DNA of 12,498 nucleotides from Comamonadaceae bacterium (GCA_027490555.1 JAIXXW010000379.1:1-12498); one strand, 5' to 3'; shown: positions 1 to 6,788, counted from the first letter of the stretch. The notes: generated by a model from the sequence alone, not told the origin. Translations and numbers: made by a program.

Positions 1-91
1 CAACGGGCTCGTCCAGAATGTCCAACACTTCGCCCAGTGTGTCTTTGAGTGTCCAGGTCAGCGCGACCACGGAAGGTGTCTTGATTTCCAT
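1..91 (-). CDS. slyD: FKBP-type peptidyl-prolyl cis-trans isomerase, SlyD-like (N-terminal 30 residues only)
   Basis: The reading frame begins at the ATG at 91 on the minus strand and runs off the left edge after 30 codons. The visible peptide starts MEIKTPSVVALTWTLKDTLG and continues to DEPV. This matches the first beta strand of short SlyD/SlpA-type FKBPs, which in E. coli act as cytoplasmic prolyl isomerases and chaperones. No catalytic residue or metal-binding tail is in view, so the exact subfamily (SlyD or FkpB/SlpA) is open and the symbol is tentative. There is no Shine-Dalgarno sequence. A GACAAT hexamer stands 6 nt before the ATG, which suggests a leaderless message. The gene diverges from roxA. 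Confidence 0.75.
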   Translation of the reverse strand, partial: MEIKTPSVVALTWTLKDTLGEVLDILDEPV

Positions 92-93
92 AG

Positions 94-103
94 GACAATT
101 GTC
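94..103. promoter_or_regulatory. Palindrome GACAATTGTC with putative -10 box of the slyD-like gene
   Basis: GACAATTGTC is a perfect 10-bp palindrome. Read on the minus strand it gives GACAAT (103-98), preceded by TGC as in an extended -10 element and followed by 6 nt and the slyD-like ATG. Read on the plus strand the same hexamer (94-99) could serve roxA, giving a leader of about 85 nt. No convincing -35 hexamer is seen for either direction. Just downstream on the plus strand lies a perfect 6-bp hairpin with a 3-nt loop (115-129), of unknown role. Confidence 0.45.
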
Positions 104-190
104 GCAGTTTGGCAGCCTGCTGCGCAGGCGCCTTGGTTTTTGAATGGCCGTGTGCGTGGATCACGGTCGGCAGATGAACAGGAAACGGTC

Positions 191-1312
191 TTGAACACAG
201 CACAACCTTTGGCCCTGCTGGGCGGCTTGACAGCCGGCCAATTCATGAAACGCCATTGGCAGAAAAAACCTTTGCTGGTGCGCCGTGCCATCCCGGATTT
301 TGTCCCAGGGCTTGGGCGCTCCGAATTGGTGGACTTGGCAGGGCAAGAGGGCGTGGAATCGCGTCTGATCGTCAACGCCCCCCAGGGCTGGAAAATGCGC
401 CACGGCCCTCTGTCCAAACGCAGTCTGCCGCCGTTCAAGCAAAAGAAATGGACCTTTCTGGTGCAGGGGGTGGATCTGCACCACGAGGGCGTGCATGCCC
501 TGATGCAGCAGTTCCGTTTTGTTCCCGATGCCCGGCTGGACGATGTGATGGTCAGTTACGCCAGCGATGGCGGTGGTGTGGGGCCGCACTTTGACAGCTA
601 CGATGTGTTCTTGCTGCAGGCCCATGGCCAGCGCCGCTGGCGCATTGCCCGACAGAAAGACCTGAGCCTGCAGCCTGGGGTGCCGCTGAAAATCCTGCAG
701 CATTTTGAAGCCGAAGAGGAGTTTGTCCTCGATCCGGGCGACATGCTGTACTTGCCGCCCCAATACGCCCACGACGGCGTGGCCGTGGGCGAATGCATGA
801 CCTGGTCGATCGGGTTCAGGGCGCCGCAGCAAGGCGAATTGGCGCGCGAACTTCTGCTCGGGCTGGCCGATGAGGCTTTCGAGGGCGTGGGCCATGCCTT
901 GTACAGCGACCCGCGCCAGCCCGCAGTGGCCTCACCAGGGGCCATTCCCCCGTCCATGAGCGCTTTTGCCCGCAAAGTCCTGGATCAAGCGCTGGGCAAC
1001 CCGCAACTGCTGGATTGTTTGCTGGGCGAATACCTGACCGAACCCAAGCCGCATGTGTGGTTTGATGCGTCCACGGCCCACGTCGATCTGTCTGCAGGGC
1101 TGCGCCTGGACCGGCGCAGCAAGATGATGTACGACCACCGGCATGTTTTCATCAACGGCGAGTCGTTCAAGGTGGGAGGACGAGACGCCCGTGTGTTGCG
1201 ATCCTTGGCAGATGGTCGTTGCCTGACCGCACGCGAAGTCCAATCCCTCAGCCCCAACGCGAAAAATGTGTTGTCGGACTGGGCCGGTGCGGGCTGGTTG
1301 CATGCCTTGTGA
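191..1312 (+). CDS. roxA: RoxA/YcfD-type JmjC (cupin) ribosomal protein arginine hydroxylase
   Basis: This is a Cupin_4/JmjC Fe(II)- and 2-oxoglutarate-dependent oxygenase. The E. coli family member YcfD hydroxylates an arginine of ribosomal protein uL16, and the same role is inferred here. The facial triad is visible as His133 and Asp135 (in GPHFDSYD) and His194 (in LPPQYAHDG). The N-terminus contains FMKRHWQKKPLLVRRA, typical of the family, and the C-terminal part carries the winged-helix-like region. I chose the TTG at 191 because AGGAAA (180-185) lies 5 nt upstream and the resulting 373 residues equal the E. coli length. An upstream in-frame ATG at 140 would add 17 residues of non-family sequence and has no Shine-Dalgarno. 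The gene is transcribed alone and diverges from the slyD-like gene. The substrate has not been shown. Confidence 0.88.
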   Translation: MNTAQPLALLGGLTAGQFMKRHWQKKPLLVRRAIPDFVPGLGRSELVDLAGQEGVESRLIVNAPQGWKMRHGPLSKRSLPPFKQKKWTFLVQGVDLHHEGVHALMQQFRFVPDARLDDVMVSYASDGGGVGPHFDSYDVFLLQAHGQRRWRIARQKDLSLQPGVPLKILQHFEAEEEFVLDPGDMLYLPPQYAHDGVAVGECMTWSIGFRAPQQGELARELLLGLADEAFEGVGHALYSDPRQPAVASPGAIPPSMSAFARKVLDQALGNPQLLDCLLGEYLTEPKPHVWFDASTAHVDLSAGLRLDRRSKMMYDHRHVFINGESFKVGGRDARVLRSLADGRCLTAREVQSLSPNAKNVLSDWAGAGWLHAL

Positions 1313-1388
1313 TGGCTGTTCACAACCCCCGTCTGTGCCTTGCCTCGCACAAGTGACAGAGATCCCCTGCAGAAACTAGGGAAAACGC

Positions 1389-1394
1389 TATAAT
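1389..1394 (+). promoter_or_regulatory. -10 box (TATAAT) of the Ala/Pro-rich lipoprotein gene
   Basis: A perfect sigma70 TATAAT hexamer lies in the 195-bp gap between roxA and the lipoprotein gene. The best -35 candidate at a 16-17 bp spacing (around 1366-1372, CCTGCAG) matches the consensus poorly, so strength would come from the -10 or an activator. Transcription would start near 1401 and give a leader of about 105 nt. Confidence 0.6.
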
Positions 1395-1403
1395 GCAGCG
1401 CTG

Positions 1404-1476
1404 GGAACAAAAGAGCTCGAGTACTTTTGTCCTGGTTTGGATGGTCTTTTGCCGTCTAAGCAATTTCCGGAAATTG
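1404..1476 (+). promoter_or_regulatory. Structured 5' leader: two inverted repeats upstream of the lipoprotein gene
   Basis: The leader contains two clear symmetric elements. The first is ACAAAAG (1407-1413) with CTTTTGT (1424-1430), a 10-nt loop containing CTCGAG, and GG/CC pairs outside across one bulged A. The second is the perfect 16-bp palindrome CAATTTCCGGAAATTG (1461-1476). Either could be an RNA hairpin that stabilises or controls the short message, or the palindrome could be a protein operator placed downstream of the start site. No known riboswitch class is recognised. Confidence 0.4.
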
Positions 1477-1507
1477 TTTCTTTCATTACCACATCAGGAA
1501 AATCACA

Positions 1508-1750
1508 ATGAACAAGTCCCTCGTTCTGTCCGCCATCGTCGTCGCTGCTGCCCTGGCCGCTTGCGGTAAAAAAGAAGCCGCTGCACCTGCCGCGCCCGCA
1601 CCTGCCGCTGCCCCAGCCCCTGCTGCTGCGCCAGCACCTGCCGCCGCCCCCGCCGACGCTGCGCCAGCCGCTGCCCCTGCCGCTGCCCCTGCCGCTGCCG
1701 CCCCTGCTGCAGCACCCGCCGCTGCACCTGCTGCCCCTGCAGCCAAGTGA
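1508..1750 (+). CDS. Small Ala/Pro-rich lipoprotein with C-terminal lysine
   Basis: The protein has 80 residues. It has a lipoprotein signal peptide (basic MNK, hydrophobic core to residue 18) and a lipobox LAAC with Cys19. Mature GKKE follows, then a 57-residue tail made only of Ala and Pro apart from Asp50 and the final Lys80. Gly at +2 does not signal inner-membrane retention, so outer-membrane sorting is expected. AGGAAAA lies 8 nt before the ATG. The gene is monocistronic, with its own TATAAT box and a strong terminator. The alternating Pro/Ala-Ala-Ala pattern suggests an extended tether, not a folded domain. The mature length (62 residues) and C-terminal Lys resemble Braun's lipoprotein, but there is no sequence similarity. 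Function is unknown. Low-complexity sequence makes homology calls unreliable; the reading frame itself is well supported. Confidence 0.85.
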   Translation: MNKSLVLSAIVVAAALAACGKKEAAAPAAPAPAAAPAPAAAPAPAAAPADAAPAAAPAAAPAAAAPAAAPAAAPAAPAAK

Positions 1751-1761
1751 TGTGGCGTCGT

Positions 1762-1780
1762 CCCGGCCTCGTTGGCCGGG
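1762..1780. repeat. Perfect hairpin just after the lipoprotein stop codon
   Basis: CCCGGCC (1762-1768) and GGCCGGG (1774-1780) form a perfect 7-bp stem with a 5-nt loop, 11 nt after the lipoprotein stop. It has no T run of its own and is followed by the true terminator. It may act as a 3' stability element. Confidence 0.5.
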
Positions 1781-1785
1781 AAACG

Positions 1786-1815
1786 AAAAAAAACCCCGCT
1801 GCGCGGGGTTTTTTT
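1786..1815. terminator. Bidirectional rho-independent terminator shared by the lipoprotein gene and bamC
   Basis: ACCCCGC (1793-1799) and GCGGGGT (1803-1809) form a perfect stem with a TGC loop. Seven T follow on the plus strand (1809-1815) and eight A precede (1786-1793), which read as a T run on the minus strand. It sits between the convergent lipoprotein gene (stop 1750) and bamC (stop 1829) and can end both transcripts. Confidence 0.93.
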
Positions 1816-1828
1816 ATGCCTGTGCACC

Positions 1829-2950
1829 TCAGCGAAGTTCCGCGGCGATCAGTTTGAGGATCCTTTCGGCTTCGCCCGATGGTGCCGGTTGGCCATTCGC
1901 ACCCAGCACCCTGATGAGGGTCTGGCCCGAAGCTGCAGCGCTCAGGCTGATGCCGTACTTGGCCAGCACACGTTCCTCCTTTTTGTTGCCCATCAATCTG
2001 GAGAAAAAGCCTGGTGCCTCCTGGGATCCTTGCGGTGGGACATAGCGCACGAAGTAGCGGCCTGCGGCCATGTCGCGGTCTTCCACGGTGAAACCGCTCC
2101 TGTCGAGAGCAACACCTGTGCGCCGCCAGGCACGGTCCAGGGGTTCGGCCAGGCTCAGCGTGGGCTGGCCGTCGACCAGGGTCACGGGCAGTGTTGTGGC
2201 GGCCCTGTTCGGGGTGGCGGACGCCACGCTGGCTTCCTGGGGTGAAGTGCCCAGTTTGACCATCAGGCGGCGCAAAAACTCAATTTCGAGCTCGGGGTCA
2301 CTGGGACGGGCTTGCCACACCGTGCGGTCTTTTTGGGCTGTGGCGTAGTTTTCCACCATGCCCCGGTGGGAGATGTAGATTTCGACTTCGCCACGGGCAT
2401 TGCGCTCAACCCGCGTCCTGTATTTGTCGCGTTCACCGGTGGAATACAGCGGATCGAGGACCCTGCCCAAGGTTTTACGAATGAAATCCTGGGGCAACTT
2501 GGCACGGTTTTCAGCCCAGTCCGTCTCCATGATCCCCAGTTCGGGGGAGTCGGTGGTCAAGGCCAAACCATTGGCTGCCCAAAATTCCCGCAAAGCGGTC
2601 CAGACCTGGTCCGCTGGCATGGCCGCCACCAGCCAGCGCTGATCGCCTTGCCGCTCCATGCGCACCTTGCCCAAAGTGTTGGCGGCCGTGCCGGCATCGC
2701 TTACCTGGGTGCTGGCATTGCGAAAACCAGCGGCCGATGCCGAGGTGCTTTCCAGGGCAAAACGCGACTCCCTGCGCAGCTGCGTGAGGTCGGGGGGGAT
2801 TTCCAGGCTGGGCGCTTTGACCGCACTTTTGTAGTCGATCTTGTCTTCTTTCAAGACCGAACAAGCACTCAACAACAGCGACAAGGTCAAGACAGTGCTG
2901 GTGCGTTTGAAAGGAAAGCGAATCATGGTGGCCATCGGGTCGTTGTTCAC
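1829..2950 (-). CDS. bamC: Outer membrane protein assembly factor BamC
   Basis: BamC is a lipoprotein of the BAM complex, which inserts beta-barrel proteins into the outer membrane. The sequence shows a signal peptide with lipobox LLSAC (Cys30 in this numbering). The conserved unstructured segment follows (KIDYKSA...APSLEIPPDLT, about 36-56), which in E. coli binds BamD. Two C-terminal helix-grip domains come after it. I chose the GTG at 2950, giving 373 residues, because AGGA (2959-2956) lies 5 nt before it. In-frame ATGs at 2935 and 2926 would give shorter n-regions without a clear Shine-Dalgarno. The frame is open far into dapA, but that extension is only an overlap artefact. The gene follows dapA by 23 nt and is probably co-transcribed with it; dapA-bamC (dapA-nlpB) is also the E. 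coli order. Confidence 0.88.
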   Translation of the reverse strand: MNNDPMATMIRFPFKRTSTVLTLSLLLSACSVLKEDKIDYKSAVKAPSLEIPPDLTQLRRESRFALESTSASAAGFRNASTQVSDAGTAANTLGKVRMERQGDQRWLVAAMPADQVWTALREFWAANGLALTTDSPELGIMETDWAENRAKLPQDFIRKTLGRVLDPLYSTGERDKYRTRVERNARGEVEIYISHRGMVENYATAQKDRTVWQARPSDPELEIEFLRRLMVKLGTSPQEASVASATPNRAATTLPVTLVDGQPTLSLAEPLDRAWRRTGVALDRSGFTVEDRDMAAGRYFVRYVPPQGSQEAPGFFSRLMGNKKEERVLAKYGISLSAAASGQTLIRVLGANGQPAPSGEAERILKLIAAELR

Positions 2951-2973
2951 AAACATCCTGGGGTTCAATCGGA

Positions 2974-3870
2974 TCACAGCAGGCCGCTGGCCTTCAAGGC
3001 TGCTTCGACCACCGGTTGCTGGGCTGGGGACAATTCGGTCATGGGCAAACGCAAGGTGGGGCCGCACAGGCCCATGCGCTGCATGGCCCATTTCACCGGA
3101 ATGGGGTTGGCTTCGACAAAGAGGTTTTTGTGGACAGGCAGCAGCTGGAACTGGATGCGCAGGGCTTCCTTCACATCGCCACGGATGGCCGCCATGCACA
3201 GCGCATGCATCTGTCGCGGTGCGATGTTGGCGGTCACGCTGATGTTGCCGGCACCCCCGCACAGCATCAAGGCCACAGCGCTGGCGTCGTCGCCTGAAAA
3301 AACGGCGAAAGAGGCAGGCACGTCCCGGATCAACCACTGGGCCCGTTCGATGTTGCCCGTGGCTTCCTTGATGCCGATGATGCCCGGCACCTGTGCCAGG
3401 CGCAGCACGGTCTCGTGCTGCAAATCGGCCACAGTGCGCCCGGGCACGTTGTAAAGGATGACGGGCAACTCCGGCACGGCCTCGGCAATCGCTTTGAAGT
3501 GCTGGTACAGGCCTTCCTGCGTGGGCTTGTTGTAGTAGGGCACCACCTGCAATTGGGCATCGGCGCCGACTTTGCGGGCAAATCGGGCCAGCTCCATGGC
3601 TTCGGCCGTTGAATTGGCGCCGCAGCCGGCGATGATGGGGATGCGTTTGGCCGCTTGCTCGACCGCGACACGGATGATCTCGCAGTGCTCCTCCACGTTG
3701 ACCGTGGGGGATTCACCCGAGGTGCCCACCACCACAATGGCATCGGTGCCTTCGGCCACATGCCAGTCGATCAGTTTTCGCAAGCAGGGGTAATCCACCT
3801 GACCGTCTGCAAGCATGGGCGTGATCAAGGCAGGGATGCTGCCACGGATAGGGCGGTTTTCGGTGGTCAT
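2974..3870 (-). CDS. dapA: 4-hydroxy-tetrahydrodipicolinate synthase
   Basis: DapA condenses pyruvate with aspartate semialdehyde, the first committed step of the lysine and meso-diaminopimelate pathway. The (beta/alpha)8 barrel shows the family landmarks: GTSGES at 49-54 (Thr50, then Ser where E. coli has a second Thr), Tyr140 and Arg145 in YNVPGRT, and the Schiff-base Lys168 in GIKEATGN. At 298 residues it is close to the E. coli length of 292. I chose the ATG at 3870 (MTTENRPIRG) because the longer frame starting at 3900 overlaps the -10 box TAGAAT and adds ten residues outside the family. No strong Shine-Dalgarno precedes it. It is the first gene of a likely dapA-bamC operon, which joins cell-wall precursor supply with outer-membrane assembly. 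Confidence 0.95.
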   Translation of the reverse strand: MTTENRPIRGSIPALITPMLADGQVDYPCLRKLIDWHVAEGTDAIVVVGTSGESPTVNVEEHCEIIRVAVEQAAKRIPIIAGCGANSTAEAMELARFARKVGADAQLQVVPYYNKPTQEGLYQHFKAIAEAVPELPVILYNVPGRTVADLQHETVLRLAQVPGIIGIKEATGNIERAQWLIRDVPASFAVFSGDDASAVALMLCGGAGNISVTANIAPRQMHALCMAAIRGDVKEALRIQFQLLPVHKNLFVEANPIPVKWAMQRMGLCGPTLRLPMTELSPAQQPVVEAALKASGLL

Positions 3871-3898
3871 GTTCAGGGTATCTGAGCCTAAAACAGCC

Positions 3899-3904
3899 AT
3901 TCTA
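3899..3904 (-). promoter_or_regulatory. Putative -10 box (TAGAAT) of dapA
   Basis: On the minus strand GTTAGAATGG contains TAGAAT, a 5/6 match to the sigma70 -10 box. A start near 3892 would leave about 22 nt of leader before the ATG at 3870. The same GTTAGAAT string occurs ahead of efp. No good -35 hexamer is visible. Confidence 0.5.
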
Positions 3905-3962
3905 ACGAGTGCCAGTCAGGGGACGGTGCCGGCCCCATGTCCGGGCCTCGGGCCACGCCTGT

Positions 3963-4526
3963 TCAAGCCGCTGCACCGGTCTTGGCCCCGTGCAATGGCC
4001 AGCGATGGGGTACGCTGGCGGGGACTTCCCGGACGGCCACAATGCGTTGCACAAACCGCTCGGGCCTGGCCTCGAAACCGTCCTCATAGGCGATGGTGCG
4101 CAGACCCTCGGTGGCCTGGAGCAGTTCACCGGTTTGCAGCAGGAAATCGGGCCGGGACGGTTTGCCCACGGTTTCGTTGCCGGCGGCGAAGGTCTCGTAC
4201 ACCAGCACGCCCCCTGGGGCCACGCTGCCCAGGAGGGCTGGCCAGAGGGGCCTCCAGAGGTAATGCGTGACCAGCACGCAGGCGAATGTTTGCCCCTGGA
4301 AAGGCCAGGGGCCGTTTTCGATGTCGGCGCAAACGACCTGACCGAAGGCGCGCGCCTGCGCCAGGGCTTCGGGGTGGCGATCCACGCCCGTGACAGGGTG
4401 CCCCATGGCGGCCAGAAAACGCATGTGGCGGCCAGCGCCACAGGCCACATCCAGCACCGGGCCGCCTGCGGTGATCAGGTGGGCCCAGCGTTGCAGCCAG
4501 GCCGATGGGGGTTCGGTGCCGTGCAT
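3963..4526 (-). CDS. Class I SAM-dependent methyltransferase (TehB-like)
   Basis: The protein has 187 residues with a Rossmann-fold SAM-binding motif I, VLDVACGAGRHMRFL (24-38). Acidic Asp49 ends strand 2 and binds the ribose, ADIENGPWPF follows (67-76), and the post-IV strand VAPGGVLVYETFA spans 102-114. The region GKPSRPDFLLQTGELL (121-136) is familiar from betaproteobacterial proteins of this type. The substrate cannot be read from sequence. I chose the ATG at 4526; a longer frame from 4598 is possible but overlaps the 39-residue gene upstream and adds non-family sequence. The start lies 16 nt after that gene's stop, with only a weak GGGTGG ahead of it, so it is probably the last gene of the LOG-MFS-small protein group. 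Confidence 0.82.
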   Translation of the reverse strand: MHGTEPPSAWLQRWAHLITAGGPVLDVACGAGRHMRFLAAMGHPVTGVDRHPEALAQARAFGQVVCADIENGPWPFQGQTFACVLVTHYLWRPLWPALLGSVAPGGVLVYETFAAGNETVGKPSRPDFLLQTGELLQATEGLRTIAYEDGFEARPERFVQRIVAVREVPASVPHRWPLHGAKTGAAA

Positions 4527-4542
4527 CAGAGCGACCACCCGA

Positions 4543-4662
4543 TCAAAAGCATGACCAGAGCTGTTCGGCGAGCATGACCACCACCTCCGACTGACCATAC
4601 AGCCAGAACGTCAGCCCCAGGGCCGCAGCCAGAAGCAAGAGCAGGGTCGGTCGCAGGCTCAT
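4543..4662 (-). CDS. 39-residue single-pass membrane protein, coupled to the MFS gene
   Basis: This small frame starts at the ATG at 4662, which overlaps the stop of the MFS gene as ATGA, the classic arrangement for translational coupling. It encodes MSLRPTLLLLLAAALGLTFW then LYGQSEVVVMLAEQLWSCF and stops at 4543. A basic N-terminus is followed by one hydrophobic segment (about residues 6-22). A short amphipathic tail ending in Cys-Phe then follows, which would face the periplasm if the N-terminus is inside. No named family is recognised. Position and topology suggest a small partner of the transporter, or simply a membrane peptide. Support comes from coupling, membrane topology and its fit between two genes, so it is moderate. 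Confidence 0.6.
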   Translation of the reverse strand: MSLRPTLLLLLAAALGLTFWLYGQSEVVVMLAEQLWSCF

Positions 4663-5870
4663 GCGGCATGTGGCCCGCTGCGGGCGATTGGGCTTTCGCG
4701 CACGGGCAGGTTCACCAGTGCGGCAAACACGCCCAGCGCCACGGCCAGGTACCAGACGGTGTTGTAGCTGCCCGTCTTGTCATAAAGGTAGCCACCCAGC
4801 CAGACGCCCATGAAGGAGCCGATCTGGTGGCTGAAAAAGATGAAGCCGCTGAGCATGGACAAATGGGCCACGCCAAAAATTTGCGCCACGGCCGCATTGG
4901 TGGGCGGGACGGTGGACAACCACAACAGGCCCATGACCATGGTGAACAGGTACACGCTGGTGGGCGTCAAGGGCGCCAGCAAAAACAGCACGATCGCCAC
5001 CGAGCGGGCCAGGTAAATGAAGGCCAGGATGTTTTTCTTGGCCATTTTCTGGCCCATGGTGCCCGCGATGTAGGTGCCAAACACATTGAACAGGCCGATC
5101 AAGGCCAGCGCATAGCTGGCCACCTGGGGGGGCAGGCCCTGGTCTTTCAGGTAACTGGGCATGTGCACCCCGATGAAGACGACCTGGAAGCCGCACACGA
5201 AATAACCTGCCATCAGCAGCTGGAAACTGGGGTATTTGAAGGCTTCTTGGAGGGCCTGGACGATGGTCTGGTCGCGTTGGACCTGTCCAGGTGTGTCCAT
5301 GGCCGGTTCGCGCAGACCCCAGGCCAGGGGAACGATCAGCAGGGCCGCCGCAGCCAGCACCAGCAAAGCGCTTTGCCAACCCATCTGCGCGATCAGCAGG
5401 CCTTCGACCGGCACCATCAGGAATTGCCCAAAGCTGCCCGCCGCAGCGGCCACGCCCATGGCCCAGGAACGGCGTTCAGCAGGGACGTTGCGGCCAATCA
5501 CCCCGTAAATCACAGCGTAAGTGGTGCCCGCCTGGGCGGTGCCGATGACCACGCCGGTGAACAGCGCAAACACCCAGGGGTCGGTGGCCCAGGCCATGCC
5601 CAGCAGGCCCACGCTGTAGATCAGGGCACCCAGGATGATGACCCGGAACGCGCCGAATTTGTCTGCCACCATGCCCGCAAAAATGCCCATGAAGCCCCAG
5701 GCCAGGTTCTGGATGGCCATGGCGAAAGCGAATTCCTGGCGCCCCCAGCCCTGGGCCTGGGTGATGGGTTGCAGCCACAGACCAAAGCCATGCCGGATGC
5801 CCATGGACAAGGTGACGATGGCCGCGCCGCACAGCAGCACCTGGGTGAGGGAGAGACGTTGGAGTTGCAT
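4659..5870 (-). CDS. Major facilitator superfamily transporter (12 TM), possibly monocarboxylate/OFA-like
   Basis: The protein has 403 residues with about twelve hydrophobic segments in two six-helix halves separated by a hydrophilic loop (about 200-220). MFS motif A is clear between TM2 and TM3: GMVADKFGAFR (66-76). The first helix has GIRHGFGLWLQP (24-35), reminiscent of bacterial oxalate/formate-type and monocarboxylate carriers, so an organic acid substrate is a reasonable guess but no more. The start at 5870 follows the LOG gene stop by 35 nt. It is preceded by TAAAGT 6 nt upstream and only a weak CAGG, so it could be co-transcribed or have its own weak promoter. Its stop overlaps the start of the 39-residue gene. 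Confidence 0.9.
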   Translation of the reverse strand: MQLQRLSLTQVLLCGAAIVTLSMGIRHGFGLWLQPITQAQGWGRQEFAFAMAIQNLAWGFMGIFAGMVADKFGAFRVIILGALIYSVGLLGMAWATDPWVFALFTGVVIGTAQAGTTYAVIYGVIGRNVPAERRSWAMGVAAAAGSFGQFLMVPVEGLLIAQMGWQSALLVLAAAALLIVPLAWGLREPAMDTPGQVQRDQTIVQALQEAFKYPSFQLLMAGYFVCGFQVVFIGVHMPSYLKDQGLPPQVASYALALIGLFNVFGTYIAGTMGQKMAKKNILAFIYLARSVAIVLFLLAPLTPTSVYLFTMVMGLLWLSTVPPTNAAVAQIFGVAHLSMLSGFIFFSHQIGSFMGVWLGGYLYDKTGSYNTVWYLAVALGVFAALVNLPVRESPIARSGPHAA

Positions 5871-5905
5871 GGCCTGACTTTAGCGAAAAAACAGCGAGGG
5901 GGCTG

Positions 5906-6781
5906 TCACTTGGGCACGGGCAAGGCATAGAAGTCGCATATCACCCGCCAGGCTGCCTCGGGGGTGTCGACATAGTGAAAAAGGGCCATGTCCTCGGGCG
6001 AGATCGTGCCTTCTTCCACCAGCACATCCATTTGCACCAGCCGTTTCCAGAATGCCGAACCGAACAGCAAAATAGGCACAGGCCGGGCTTTGCGGGTTTG
6101 CACCAGGGTCATGACCTCGAACAACTCGTCCAGGGTCCCAAAACCACCGGGAAACGCCACCAGCGCCTTGGCGCGCATCATGAAATGCATTTTGCGCAGG
6201 GCAAAGTAGTGAAACTTGAAGCTCAGGCTCGGCGTGACATAGGGGTTGGGGTGTTGCTCGTGGGGCAAGGCGATGTTGAGCGCCACCGAGGGGGCGCCGG
6301 CCTCTTGCGCACCCCGGTTCGCGGCTTCCATGATGCCGGGCCCGCCGCCGGTGCAGATGTACAGCTTTTCATCGTCCGGCAGGCAGGTGCAGGACCGCGC
6401 CACCAGCTGCGCGAAGGCACGGGCATTTTCGTAGTGCTCGGCGTTGCGCACCCAGGTCTGGGCCCGCTCGATGTCACTGGCCTGGCCGCTTTGCCGCGCC
6501 GCCTGGAGTTGGGCCTGGGCGCTGGCCCTGTCCAAGAAGCGGGCACTGCCAAACACCACCACCGTGTTTTCAATGCCGGCCTCGACCTGGGCCAGGTCAG
6601 GTTTGAGCATTTCCAGCTGGAAGCGGATGCCCCGCGTTTCCCGGCGCAGCAAAAACTCGGGGTCGGCAAAGGCCAGGCGATGCGCCTGCGGTTCCATCCA
6701 GTCGTGGCTGCTGGCTTCGGCCTGCAGGTCAGCCCAGGCATGGGGGAGGACAGAGTCTTTGATGTTTGGAAAACTTGGCAT
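5906..6781 (-). CDS. LOG-family (lysine decarboxylase-like) nucleotide phosphoribohydrolase
   Basis: This is a Rossmann-fold protein of the LOG family (TIGR00730-like), whose characterised members release the base from nucleoside 5'-monophosphates, including cytokinin precursors in plants. The signature motifs are present: CTGGGPGIMEAANRG at 143-157, ALRKMHFMMRA at 194-204 and PGGFGTLDE at 211-219. The 291 residues exceed the roughly 190 of short LOG proteins because of an N-terminal extension of about 70 residues, seen in a longer bacterial subgroup. I chose the ATG at 6781 (MPSFPNIKDS). The frame extends to 6832, but CACAAT stands exactly 7 nt before this ATG and no Shine-Dalgarno is present, which suggests a leaderless message. 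Older annotations often call such proteins lysine decarboxylases; no evidence for that activity is seen here. Confidence 0.88.
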   Translation of the reverse strand: MPSFPNIKDSVLPHAWADLQAEASSHDWMEPQAHRLAFADPEFLLRRETRGIRFQLEMLKPDLAQVEAGIENTVVVFGSARFLDRASAQAQLQAARQSGQASDIERAQTWVRNAEHYENARAFAQLVARSCTCLPDDEKLYICTGGGPGIMEAANRGAQEAGAPSVALNIALPHEQHPNPYVTPSLSFKFHYFALRKMHFMMRAKALVAFPGGFGTLDELFEVMTLVQTRKARPVPILLFGSAFWKRLVQMDVLVEEGTISPEDMALFHYVDTPEAAWRVICDFYALPVPK

Positions 6782-6788
6782 GGGCTCG

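Noticed and set aside
1486..1827. Ala-rich frame antisense to the lipoprotein gene
   Set aside because: GC-rich repeats give alanine-rich readings on both strands. Only the plus strand has a signal peptide, Shine-Dalgarno, promoter and terminator in register.
1829..3337. bamC read as a 502-residue protein extending into dapA
   Set aside because: The extra N-terminal part is dapA read in another frame. The lipoprotein signal peptide and the Shine-Dalgarno before GTG 2950 mark the real start.
4668..5930. A 420-codon open frame antisense to the MFS gene
   Set aside because: The translation is rich in His, Gln and Gly with no domain, while the opposite strand encodes a complete 12-TM transporter.
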